Source of the DNA: Pyxidicoccus parkwaysis
Lineage (GTDB): Bacteria; Myxococcota; Myxococcia; Myxococcales; Myxococcaceae
Direction: 5' to 3'
Assembly (NCBI RefSeq): GCF_017301735.1
Contig: NZ_CP071090.1
Span: forward strand, 9,538,001-9,602,000
DNA: 64,000 nucleotides
A program made the translations under genes and the position numbers. Below are positions 51,500 through 59,165 of this stretch, in pieces. Within the stretch, counting starts at the first letter, position 1, and each line of letters opens with the position of its first letter. The notes under the pieces were generated by a model. The model ran no database searches, had not been told where the DNA came from, and saw only the letters and a program-made list of their open reading frames with translations.

Positions 51500-52210
51500 A
51501 TGTTCGACCCTGCCCCACTGCTGGCTCGCATCTCCGATGCGCCCGACCACGTCTGGCCCCGTGGCGCACTGCTGAGCGCGGGCGCCCGCGCCATCGAGTG
51601 GACCGACGGCCGCTCCGCGCTGCTGAACGATGACGGAGAGGCCTGCATCGTGGGCCAGCCGCCCAGGCCCCAGCTCCTCGCGTTCCTGAAGCGGCTGGCT
51701 CCCGGAACGGAGGTGGTGCTGTCCGCGGAGGACGCACGGGACATCGGGCCCGTGCCGGGCTGGGACGTGGAGCCGGTGGTGGTGCTCGTCCAGCAAGGCC
51801 CGCCGCAACCGCCTCCCGTCATCAATGGCGAGGTGCGACTGCTCGAAACGCTTCAAGGGCTGGACCTGAGCCACCTGTCAGAAGACCTCGCCGGGGAGTT
51901 GGAGGACGCGCGCGATGCATCGCCCTTCGGCGTGGTCTTCGCCGACGGCCTGCCGGTCTCATTCAGCTACTCCGGCAGCGCGACGGAGACGTGGTGGGAC
52001 ATGTCCATCGACACGGAGGAGCGGTGGAGGCGGCGGGGGTACGCATCCGCGGCGGCACACGTGCTCATCGAGCACATGCGCGCACGAGGCAAGCGCACGG
52101 TATGGGCCGCGTTCGAGTCCAACACCGCATCGCTCGTGCTCGCCGCCCGGCTCGGCTTTACGCCGGTGTCCCGCGTGGTCTCCCTCTTCCGCGAGGGCAG
52201 CGAGCGATAG
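51500..52210 (+). CDS. GNAT-family acetyltransferase
   Basis: 236 residues from ATG 51500. The N-terminal 100 residues are a non-catalytic domain (LLSAGARAIEWTDGRSALLND). The C-terminal half holds the GNAT fold, with the acetyl-CoA motif RRRGYASAAAHVLIEHM and the segment VWAAFESNTASLVLAARLGFT that follows it. Substrate unknown; it could act on a small amine, an antibiotic or a protein N-terminus. The gene is on the plus strand and ends next to the dhaKL tail repeats, which lie in the opposite orientation. Normal length and codon use. Confidence 0.9.
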   Translation: MFDPAPLLARISDAPDHVWPRGALLSAGARAIEWTDGRSALLNDDGEACIVGQPPRPQLLAFLKRLAPGTEVVLSAEDARDIGPVPGWDVEPVVVLVQQGPPQPPPVINGEVRLLETLQGLDLSHLSEDLAGELEDARDASPFGVVFADGLPVSFSYSGSATETWWDMSIDTEERWRRRGYASAAAHVLIEHMRARGKRTVWAAFESNTASLVLAARLGFTPVSRVVSLFREGSER

Positions 52211-52218
52211 CGCCAGCG

Positions 52219-52366
52219 ACTTGATGAACGGAGTGAGCGCCTTCAACCAGATGACCGCCGCCACTCACTCGATGAACGCAGTGAGCGGCTTCAACCGCGC
52301 GGCCACCGCCACCGTTCACTTGATGAACGGCGTGAGCGCCTTCAACCAGATGACCACCGCCGCCGC
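52219..52366 (-). repeat. Three tandem copies of the dhaKL 3' end
   Basis: The end of dhaKL (VVIWLKALTPFIK-stop; from 52316) is repeated downstream at about 52265-52314 (RLKPLTAFIE-stop) and 52219-52264 (AVIWLKALTPFIK, no stop). Spacing is 51 and 48 bp, multiples of three. Copy 1 is almost identical to the gene end; copy 2 is more diverged but keeps the TGA. Confidence 0.9.
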
Positions 52367-54013
52367 GCCCGCGTCCTGCACACCGAGCGCGCGCTCACCC
52401 AGGTAGCTCGCACGGCCCAGGCGCGGCTGCATGCGCGCCGTGGCCTCCGCACCCTGCTCGCCCTCGCGCACGCACGCGGCCCAGGCCTCCGCCGCGGAAC
52501 GTCCCGCCTTCACCTCTCGCGCGAACGCATCAGCCGCCGGCCTCAGCGCATCCAGCATCGTGCGGTCCCCGGGACGCGCGCCGCCCAGCTCCGAAATCGC
52601 ATCCACCGCGATGCCGAAGGCCTCCGCCCACGCGGTGGCATCCGCCTTCCTGTCCACCAGGTGCCGCGCCGCACGCAGCAATGCCGTCGCATAGAACGGC
52701 CCGGAACTGCCACCAATGGCGCGGCGCAAGGCATTGCCAATCGCATTCAGCGCCCGCGTCGGGCTCGTCCACGAGGACTCCGGCAGCTCTCGAATCGCCG
52801 CCGCGCCGCGCGCGAGGCTGATTCCCAAATCCCCATCCCCCGCCGCGCTATCCAGCGCCGTCAGCCGCGCCTCCGACACGTCGAACGCCACCGCCACCGC
52901 CAGCGCCGCCTTGTGGAACGCGTCCATCCCCGGCTGCCGCGCCCCCGCGTCCACCGGCGCCTCCTGCACCTGCGTCACCTGCCGGGGCGCACGCTGCGGC
53001 GCCACCAGCCCCGCGCCCGGCCACGCGGGCGCCGTCGTCGCGCTGTCCAGCCGCTTCAGCCGCGCATCATCCACCTTCAGCAACGACAGCGAGCACCCCG
53101 GCATCTCCAGCGCCGAGAGGAACGTCCCACTCCACGCCCGCTCCACGCGCACGCCCGCCTCGCGCAGCACCGCCAGCGCCCGCCTCGCGACGATGGCCAG
53201 CTCCATGGGCGGAGTACCTCCCAGCCCATTCACCAGCAGCGCCACCCGCTCTCCCGAGGAGATGCGCCGGTCCTCCAGAATCGTGGTCAGCAGCGTGTCC
53301 ACCAGCGCATCCGCCGGCTGCATCGGCACGCGCCGCACGCCCTGCTCGCCGTGGATGCCCAGGCCCAACTCCAGCTCATCCTCGCCCAGCGTGAAGCCCG
53401 GCCGCCCCGCCGCCGGCACCGTGCACGGCCCCAGCGCCACGCCCATCGTGCCCAGCTCCGCCGCGGCAGCCGTCGCCTCGCGCGCCACCTCCGCCAGCGA
53501 GGCCCCGGACGCCGCGGCCGCTCCGGCAATCTTGTGCACCAGCACCGTGCCCGCGATGCCCCGGCGCCGCGCGGGCTCCACCGTGTCGTGCAGCGCCACG
53601 TCGTCCGCCACCACCACCGTCTCCACCGGAATCCCCTCCGCGCGCGCCAGCTCCGCCGCGAGCCCGAAGTTCAGCCGGTCCCCCGTGTAGTTCTTCACCA
53701 CCAGGAGCGCCCCCGCCGGGCCGGCCACCGCGCGGATGGCGGCCAGCACCGCGTCCGTGCTCGGCGACGTGAAGACATCCCCCGCCACCGCCGCGTCCAG
53801 CATGCCCGCGCCCACGTAGCCCGCGTGCGCCGGCTCGTGCCCGCTGCCACCGCCGGAGAGGACGGCCACCTTCCGCGCGCCCGCGTCCCGCGGCGTGTCC
53901 GAGCGCACCACCACCGTCTCCCCCTCCAGCAGGGCCTGTCCCGGAGCGAGCGCGACGAATCCTTCCAACATCTCCCGCACCACGGCGCGGGGCGCGTTGA
54001 CGAGCTTCTTCAC
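52316..54013 (-). CDS. Dihydroxyacetone kinase, fused DhaK-DhaL (ATP-dependent)
   Basis: 565 residues from a GTG 54011-54013, with GAGGAG nine bases upstream. The N-terminal DhaK part has GSGHEPAHAG and the substrate-binding His H221 in LGIHGEQG, which forms a covalent hemiaminal with dihydroxyacetone. The linker begins at about 335. The C-terminal DhaL nucleotide-binding part has DSAAGDGDLGISL with the Mg-binding Asp pair, and GGSSGPFYAT. It phosphorylates dihydroxyacetone (or glyceraldehyde) with ATP, like Citrobacter/yeast enzymes, rather than with PEP. It is a single-gene unit. Its 3'-terminal codons are repeated twice downstream. Confidence 0.93.
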   Translation of the reverse strand: MKKLVNAPRAVVREMLEGFVALAPGQALLEGETVVVRSDTPRDAGARKVAVLSGGGSGHEPAHAGYVGAGMLDAAVAGDVFTSPSTDAVLAAIRAVAGPAGALLVVKNYTGDRLNFGLAAELARAEGIPVETVVVADDVALHDTVEPARRRGIAGTVLVHKIAGAAAASGASLAEVAREATAAAAELGTMGVALGPCTVPAAGRPGFTLGEDELELGLGIHGEQGVRRVPMQPADALVDTLLTTILEDRRISSGERVALLVNGLGGTPPMELAIVARRALAVLREAGVRVERAWSGTFLSALEMPGCSLSLLKVDDARLKRLDSATTAPAWPGAGLVAPQRAPRQVTQVQEAPVDAGARQPGMDAFHKAALAVAVAFDVSEARLTALDSAAGDGDLGISLARGAAAIRELPESSWTSPTRALNAIGNALRRAIGGSSGPFYATALLRAARHLVDRKADATAWAEAFGIAVDAISELGGARPGDRTMLDALRPAADAFAREVKAGRSAAEAWAACVREGEQGAEATARMQPRLGRASYLGERALGVQDAGAAAVVIWLKALTPFIK

Positions 54014-54152
54014 GGCGGTGTTCTCCTCGGTGAAGGGGGACGCCCAACGTGGACGCACCGCGCGGGCCCGTCAAGCACCACGCCTGTGTCCCCCTTCACG
54101 CATGTCCAGGCGTCACAATCGCGTCTTCCCAGCCCGGTGGTAGGGTGCCCGC

Positions 54153-54413
54153 ATGGCCAAGTCCCCGTGTCCCGTCACCCTGTCGCAGTTCCTCGAGAAG
54201 GCCGAGCCCCTCAAGGTCATCATCAACGGCCAGGAGCTGCTCGCCGAGGTGAAGTCCTTCTCCACCGGCTCGTTCGGCTGGTACATCAACGGCAAGACGG
54301 TCGTCACCGTCGACGGCAAGCCCCTCTCGGTGCAAATCGGGATGAACCTCACCGTCGTCGGCTCCAAGGAAGCGGACCGCGGCACTCCGAGCACGCCTCC
54401 ATCCGAGACGTAA
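54153..54413 (+). CDS. Small conserved hypothetical protein
   Basis: 86 residues. The N-terminus MAKSPCPVTLSQFLEKAEP is followed by beta-like strands (LKVIINGQELLAEVKSF, SFGWYINGKTVVTVDGK) and a basic-acidic tail. No signal peptide and no known domain. Its pattern and normal codon use suggest a real protein, possibly an adaptor or small regulator. It lies between dhaKL and the cNMP-binding gene. Confidence 0.65.
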   Translation: MAKSPCPVTLSQFLEKAEPLKVIINGQELLAEVKSFSTGSFGWYINGKTVVTVDGKPLSVQIGMNLTVVGSKEADRGTPSTPPSET

Positions 54414-54502
54414 CACCCGGAGTGCGCGGCGGGCCCCACGCTCCACCGCGCGCCAACGGCGCTTGTAGGATGGCGCCGCCACTTCTCCTGGAAGTCATCG
54501 TC

Positions 54503-55399
54503 ATGTCCCTGCTGGAGCGCCTCCGGTCCCTGTTCTCCGACTCCGCCTCCCCGTCGTCGCGCGCCGACGCGGGTGGGGCCTCCGCGCAGCAGCCCGGCAC
54601 TCCGGGCTCCGCGGAGTCCACGCCGCCCGTCGTCACCCGCTTCCTCCAGAAGGGCGAGGTGGTGGTGAAGGAGGGAGACCCCGGCACCTCCATGTTCGTC
54701 GTCCTCGAAGGCCGCGTCGCCGTGGCCCGCGAGGCCCAGGGCCGCGAGCCCGTCATCGTCGAGCAGCTCGGCGCCGGTGAGTTCTTCGGCGAGCTGGCGC
54801 TGCTCACCGGCGCCCCGCGCACCGCCAGCGTGGTGGCCCTGGAGGACGCCGTCGTGCTGGAGCTCTCCCACACCGGAGACCGCGCGGCCTGGGCGGACTA
54901 TGGCGTGGAGGGAGACAAGGTGGAGCAGGCCGCCCGCGAGCGCTTCATGGCCGAGGCCGCCCGCATCAACCCCCTGCTGGCCTCATTGTCTCCCGAGCTA
55001 CAGAAGCAACTGGGTCACGCTTTTGTCCCTGTCACCGTCCCCGCGGGTGAAACTTTGCTCACTCGGGGAAAACAAGGTGACGCGTTGTATCTGCTACTGC
55101 GTGGTCAGTGTGAGGTGTTTCACACGCATGATGACGGTACGCAAACGGCCTACCCGCGCCTGGAGGAGGGCGCCCTCTTCGGGGAGATTTCCCTCCTGCG
55201 CAGCCGGCTCGCCACCGCCACCGTGCGCACGCTCACGCCCTGCACACTGCTGAAGCTGGAGCGCGAGGTCTTCGAGAAGACCATCATGACCCAGCCCAAC
55301 CTGCGTGGCGCCCTCGTCCGCCTCGGCCTGCAGCGGCTGAAGCAGACGGTGCAGGTGATGGCCGAGCCCTCCCGTCCACCCGATGACAACGACGCCTGA
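54503..55399 (+). CDS. Protein with two cyclic-nucleotide-binding domains
   Basis: 298 residues from ATG 54503, with GGAAG eight bases upstream. A Ser/Pro-rich N-terminus (residues 1-45) precedes two cNMP-binding domains: residues 47-150, with the phosphate-binding cassette GAGEFFGELALLTGAPRTA, and residues 175-285, with LEEGALFGEISLLRSRLATA. The Arg that contacts the cyclic phosphate is present in the first (PRTA) and less clear in the second. There is no DNA-binding domain, so it acts as an adaptor or sensor, possibly for cAMP made by the cyclase at 22-24 kb. Residues 161-217 have very different codon use. Confidence 0.85.
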   Translation: MSLLERLRSLFSDSASPSSRADAGGASAQQPGTPGSAESTPPVVTRFLQKGEVVVKEGDPGTSMFVVLEGRVAVAREAQGREPVIVEQLGAGEFFGELALLTGAPRTASVVALEDAVVLELSHTGDRAAWADYGVEGDKVEQAARERFMAEAARINPLLASLSPELQKQLGHAFVPVTVPAGETLLTRGKQGDALYLLLRGQCEVFHTHDDGTQTAYPRLEEGALFGEISLLRSRLATATVRTLTPCTLLKLEREVFEKTIMTQPNLRGALVRLGLQRLKQTVQVMAEPSRPPDDNDA

Positions 55400-55468
55400 G
55401 ACACGCTGTTGGCAACGCGTTTGCTACATGCCCCGCCGGACAGCAAGCACGGGCTGGCGAGGTGGGCG

Positions 55469-55801
55469 ATGGCGGAGCAGTACGAAGCGCGCAGGGCGTT
55501 GGTGGCGAGGGCAGTGACGGTGTTTCCGAATGACACGGTGGTGCGGGCGCTCGCGCTGATGAAGCGCTACGGGCTGGACCGGCTCCCCGTCGTGGACGAG
55601 GCGCGCGGAGAGCTCCTCGGCAACGTGACGGCGGAGGACCTCCGGCGGGTCTGGGAGCACTCCCCGCTGGCCTGTATGTCGGAAATTCTTTCCCTGAAAT
55701 CCTTGCAGGCGGGTGAGGACGGCACCTCGTGGCGTCCTCGCGTGACGCTCGTCTCACCGCTGGTGGACGTGTATCAGACGAGCAAGCGCTGGAAGCAGTA
55801 G
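55469..55801 (+). CDS. CBS-domain protein (short, single CBS unit)
   Basis: 110 residues from ATG 55469, with GAGG upstream; an in-frame TTG 60 bases earlier is possible. The CBS unit is RALVARAVTVFPNDTVVRALALMKRYGLDRLPVVDEARGELLGNVTAEDL. CBS domains bind adenine nucleotides, usually as pairs, so this one probably dimerises. The rest (SPLACMSEI to QTSKRWKQ) looks like a degenerate second unit. It lies 69 bp after the cNMP-binding gene and may be co-transcribed with it, as both are nucleotide sensors. Confidence 0.75.
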   Translation: MAEQYEARRALVARAVTVFPNDTVVRALALMKRYGLDRLPVVDEARGELLGNVTAEDLRRVWEHSPLACMSEILSLKSLQAGEDGTSWRPRVTLVSPLVDVYQTSKRWKQ

Positions 55802-55815
55802 CCGGCGAAGCACTC

Positions 55816-56160
55816 TCAGTGGAGCTGCTTCAGCCTCGCGCCAACCTCGACGATGGCGCGAATGGCGGGAAGCAGCTCCGCCCCCAACTCCGTCAGTGCG
55901 TACTCCACTGACGGAGGCGAGGTGGGCAGCTCGCGGCGGCGTACCACCCCGCGCTGCTCCAGCGTCTTCAGGCGCGCGGAGAGCACCTTGGCGGAGATGC
56001 GCGGCATGTCCGCCCGCAGCTCGCCGAAGCGGCGCGGGCCCGCGCTCAGGTGCCAGATGACGTTGGGCGTCCATGCCCCGCCGATGAGCGACATGCACTC
56101 CGACAGCGCGCACGTGGGCGGCGGAGGGGCGGCTCTGCTCTTTCGCACGGGCAACGGCAT
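55816..56160 (-). CDS. HxlR-family regulator
   Basis: 114 residues from the ATG 56158-56160, chosen because GGAGG lies five bases upstream; a GTG at 56188-56190 would overlap the operator. The HxlR winged helix is complete, with CALSECMSLIGGAWTPNVIWHL at the N-terminus, then RFGELRADMPRISAKVLSARL and a tail rich in Pro/Glu. HxlR proteins sense aldehydes, quinones or redox state. A palindrome sits at the promoter, and the divergent gene is a nitronate monooxygenase, its likely target. Confidence 0.92.
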   Translation of the reverse strand: MPLPVRKSRAAPPPPTCALSECMSLIGGAWTPNVIWHLSAGPRRFGELRADMPRISAKVLSARLKTLEQRGVVRRRELPTSPPSVEYALTELGAELLPAIRAIVEVGARLKQLH

Positions 56161-56171
56161 GGCGGCCTCCA

Positions 56172-56187
56172 GTAACCGCCCGGTTAC
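56172..56187. promoter_or_regulatory. HxlR operator GTAACC-GCCC-GGTTAC
   Basis: A perfect inverted repeat of 6-bp arms around GCCC, 12 bases upstream of the hxlR start and 68 bases from the NMO start, in the divergent region. It would control both genes. Confidence 0.8.
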
Positions 56188-56254
56188 CACAAAGTGCAGT
56201 CACCCCCGCTGATGCGTGGCGCGCGAAAAACCAGCGGCGCTTATCCATCCCCCC

Positions 56255-57361
56255 ATGAGCGAGACATGGAGCGGGAAGTCGAGCGGGACGGAGGCCGTGC
56301 GCCGGCTGGGCGTGAAGTACCCCATCGTCCAGGGACCGTTCGGAGGTGGACTGTCGACGACGAAGCTCGCCGCCACGGTGTCCAACCTCGGCGGGCTGGG
56401 CTCTTTCGGCGCGTACAACCTGCCGCCGGACGACGTCCTCCGCGTGACGAAGGAGCTGAAGTCCCTCACGTCGCGGCCCTTCGCGGTGAATCTCTGGGTG
56501 TCGGACCATGATCCGGGCGGGCTGAGCCTGACGCAGGAGGAGTTCGACCGCGCCTATGCGTTCTTCGAGCCCTTCTTCCGCGAGCTGGGCGTGGACAAGC
56601 CCGAGCGCCCGCGCCGTTTCAGCCAGCGCTTCGAGGACCAGGTGGACGCGCTGCTGGAGGCGCGCCCGCCGGTGTTCAGCTTCGTGTTCGGCGTGCCTCC
56701 GGCCAACGTCCTCGAGGCGTGCCGCGAGCGCGGCATCGTCACCATTGGCGCGGCGACATCGATTGCCGAGGCGCAGGCGCTGGACAACGCGGGCGTGGAC
56801 CTCATCGTGGCCACGGGCTTCGAGGCGGGGGGACACCGGCCTTCGTTCCTCGCGCGAGCGGAGGACTCGCTGATGGGGACGCTCGCGCTGACGCCGCTGG
56901 TGGCGGACCGCGTGAAGGCGCCCGTCATCTCCGCCGGTGGCATCACCGACGCGCGCGGCATCCGCGCAGTCCTCACGCTGGGCGCGCAGGCCGGGCAGCT
57001 TGGCACCGCGTTCCTCGCATGCGAGGAGTCCGGCGCCACGCCCGAGCACCGCGCCGCGCTGTTCAGCGACAAGGCGCGGGCCACGGTGCTAACGCGCGCC
57101 TTCTCCGGACGGCTCGCGCGCGGCCTGCGCAACCGGTGGAGCGAGGAGATGAGCGCGCACGCCTCGCGGCTGCTGCCCTTCCCCGTGCAGGGCTGGTTCC
57201 TGTCGCAGCTGCGGCCCGCCGTGGTGAAGGCGGGCCGCACCGACCTCATCTCCCTCTGGAGTGGGCAGGGTGCGCCCAACCTGCGCCACCGCACCGCGAC
57301 GGAGTTGATGGACGCGCTGGTGCACGGGCTGACGCAGCCGGAGGAAAGCACGCGCCAGTGA
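56255..57361 (+). CDS. Nitronate monooxygenase (2-nitropropane dioxygenase family)
   Basis: 368 residues from ATG 56255. FMN-binding TIM-barrel motifs are clear: KYPIVQGPFGGG, NLGGLGSFGAYNL, FSFVFGVPPANV, the His of the TGFEAGGHRPSF motif (catalytic base in class I/II NMOs), PVISAGGITDARGI and GAQAGQLGTAFLA. It oxidises alkyl nitronates using O2. The divergent HxlR gene and palindrome suggest induction by a nitro compound or aldehyde. Length normal. Confidence 0.94.
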   Translation: MSETWSGKSSGTEAVRRLGVKYPIVQGPFGGGLSTTKLAATVSNLGGLGSFGAYNLPPDDVLRVTKELKSLTSRPFAVNLWVSDHDPGGLSLTQEEFDRAYAFFEPFFRELGVDKPERPRRFSQRFEDQVDALLEARPPVFSFVFGVPPANVLEACRERGIVTIGAATSIAEAQALDNAGVDLIVATGFEAGGHRPSFLARAEDSLMGTLALTPLVADRVKAPVISAGGITDARGIRAVLTLGAQAGQLGTAFLACEESGATPEHRAALFSDKARATVLTRAFSGRLARGLRNRWSEEMSAHASRLLPFPVQGWFLSQLRPAVVKAGRTDLISLWSGQGAPNLRHRTATELMDALVHGLTQPEESTRQ

Positions 57362-57406
57362 CACGTCCCCGCTCCCGGTTTCATCCGGGCCGCAGTAAGC
57401 CTCTCT

Positions 57407-57424
57407 CCGGAAAGTAGTTTCCGG
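57407..57424 (+). terminator. Hairpin CCGGAAA-GTAG-TTTCCGG after the NMO gene
   Basis: Perfect 7-bp stem, 46 bases after the NMO stop. No T-run, but it is the only stable stem in the gap before the peptidase gene. Confidence 0.6.
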
Positions 57425-57505
57425 CGTCGGCAATAAGCCCGGCGCGAGGGCGTTCCTCAGTTACCCGGACTTTCCCGGGAAATTGCGAAAGGGACTCTCG
57501 AAGCC

Positions 57506-59005
57506 ATGCAGAAGCTCATCCGACGCCCCTTCATCGCGCTGGGCTGTGCGCTCGCGCTGGGACTTCAAGCCTGTGGAGGCGACGCCTCCCTTCCCGTGGG
57601 AGAGGCGCCGCCATCGCCAGACATCGCCGCCGCCAGCACGCCGCTGGACGCCCCGGTGTCGCGCGCGGCGCTGGACGGTGAGACGGACATCCTCGCCGCG
57701 CTCCAGGCCATCCCCGGACTGACGGTGGTGCGCGAGGGCACGACGCCGCTGCCCGGCGCGCGCTTCTTCATCCTCTCCTATGACCAGCCGGTGGACCACC
57801 ACCACCCCGAGGGCGCGCGCTTCCAGCAGCGCCTGACGCTGCTGCACGTCTCCACGCAGGCCCCCATGGTGCTGGCCAGCACGGGCTACGGCATCAGCAC
57901 CAGCTCGTCCCGGACGGAGCCCACCTTCCTCCTGGGCGCCAACCAGCTCCGCGTGGAGCACCGCTTCTTCGGCCCGTCCACGCCCGTACCCGCCACGTGG
58001 GAGCACCTCACGCTGGGCCAGGCCGCGGCGGACCACCACCGCATCGTCACCGCCTTCAAGGCGCTCTACTCCGGCAAGTGGGTGAGCACCGGCGCCAGCA
58101 AGGGCGGCATGACGTCCATCTACCACCGCGCCCTCTACCCGAATGACGTGGATGCCACCGTGGCCTACGTGGCGCCCAACAGCTACGGCCCGCAGGACCC
58201 GCGCTACATCAACTTCCTCAGCCGCGTGGGAGACGAAGCCTGCCGCCAGCGCATCCGCGACTTCCAGCGCGACGCGCTGTCCCGCCGCGACGAGCTGGTG
58301 CCGGCCATGTCGCTGGCGGCTGCCGCGCAGGGGCTGACGTTCGACTTCCTCGGCATGGACAAGGCGTTCGAGTTCATCCTCCTCGAGCTGCCCTTCGCCT
58401 TCTGGCAGTACGGCTCCGCCGAGCTCTGCCCCTTCATTCCCACGCCCGGCGCCCCGGCGGAAGAGGTGGTGTGGGCGATGGACGGCATCGTCGGCCTCTA
58501 CGGCTTCGCCGACGACAGCATCTATTACTACGCGCCCTACTACTTCCAGGCGGGCACGCAGCTCGGCAGCTACCGCTCCGACGAGCGGCACCTGCGGGGA
58601 CTGCTGCACTACCCGCGTCAGTACGCGCCGGCCAGCCTCGTGCCCTTCTCGCTGGAACCCTACGGGTTCGACCACTTCGCCATGCCGCTCGTCGCCGCGT
58701 GGGTGAAGACGCGCGGAGAGCGAATCCTCCTCGTCTACGGAGAGAACGACCCGTGGTCCACGAATGCCTTCGAGGTGCGCGAGCGCAATGACTCGTTCCG
58801 CTTCTTCGTGCCCGGCGGCAACCACGGCTCCAGCATCTCCAGTCTCCCCGATGCCGAGCGCGCCCTCGCGATGGAGAAGCTCACCACGTGGGCCGGCCTG
58901 TCGTCGGCGAAGGCCCGTGCCTCGCTCGCCGCGTCCGTCCCCGCCACCCAGGAGGAGCTCGCGGAGATGGTCCGCGAGCGCCGCCGCGGACCGCCCCGGG
59001 AGTAG
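57506..59005 (+). CDS. PS-10/S37-family lipoprotein tripeptidyl peptidase
   Basis: 499 residues. The signal MQKLIRRPFIALGCALALGLQAC has a lipobox with the lipidated Cys at residue 23. The catalytic triad is S198 (GASKGG), D415 (ENDPW) and H440 (GGNHGSS), and the DQPVDHHHPEGARFQQRL region is typical of peptidase S37 (PF05576), related to PS-10 tripeptidyl aminopeptidases of Streptomyces. It is probably anchored at the outer membrane or secreted and degrades peptides during predation or growth. It ends with a strong hairpin. Confidence 0.93.
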   Translation: MQKLIRRPFIALGCALALGLQACGGDASLPVGEAPPSPDIAAASTPLDAPVSRAALDGETDILAALQAIPGLTVVREGTTPLPGARFFILSYDQPVDHHHPEGARFQQRLTLLHVSTQAPMVLASTGYGISTSSSRTEPTFLLGANQLRVEHRFFGPSTPVPATWEHLTLGQAAADHHRIVTAFKALYSGKWVSTGASKGGMTSIYHRALYPNDVDATVAYVAPNSYGPQDPRYINFLSRVGDEACRQRIRDFQRDALSRRDELVPAMSLAAAAQGLTFDFLGMDKAFEFILLELPFAFWQYGSAELCPFIPTPGAPAEEVVWAMDGIVGLYGFADDSIYYYAPYYFQAGTQLGSYRSDERHLRGLLHYPRQYAPASLVPFSLEPYGFDHFAMPLVAAWVKTRGERILLVYGENDPWSTNAFEVRERNDSFRFFVPGGNHGSSISSLPDAERALAMEKLTTWAGLSSAKARASLAASVPATQEELAEMVRERRRGPPRE

Positions 59006-59013
59006 GCCGCTGT

Positions 59014-59052
59014 CGTGACGGGCGGGCTCCTCGCACACTCCCGCCCGTCACG
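59014..59052 (+). terminator. 13-bp perfect hairpin after the S37 peptidase
   Basis: CGTGACGGGCGGG (59014-59026) pairs with CCCGCCCGTCACG (59040-59052) around a 13-base loop, starting 8 bases after the stop codon. No T-run. Confidence 0.85.
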
Positions 59053-59075
59053 GGGATTTCTGCAAATACGTCTCT

Positions 59076-59149
59076 GTTTCACTTCGAGTTGAATACCGGA
59101 TGTTTCATTTCGTCCGGTCTCACCCCTCGCAGGGCCGAATCCCCGGCCC
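59076..59149 (+). promoter_or_regulatory. Direct repeat and leader hairpin upstream of the CARDB gene
   Basis: GTTTCACTTCG at 59076 and GTTTCATTTCG at 59102 (26-bp spacing) flank a TTGAAT-like element and may bind a regulator. A hairpin GGGCCG-AATCCC-CGGCCC at 59132-59149 lies immediately before the GAGG ribosome-binding site. Confidence 0.45.
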
Positions 59150-59165
59150 TCAGCGAGGTGTATCA

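Noticed and set aside
52219..52366. The tail repeats of dhaKL as a CRISPR array or satellite
   Set aside because: Only three units, diverged, and the unit is a coding tail with a stop codon; no spacers.
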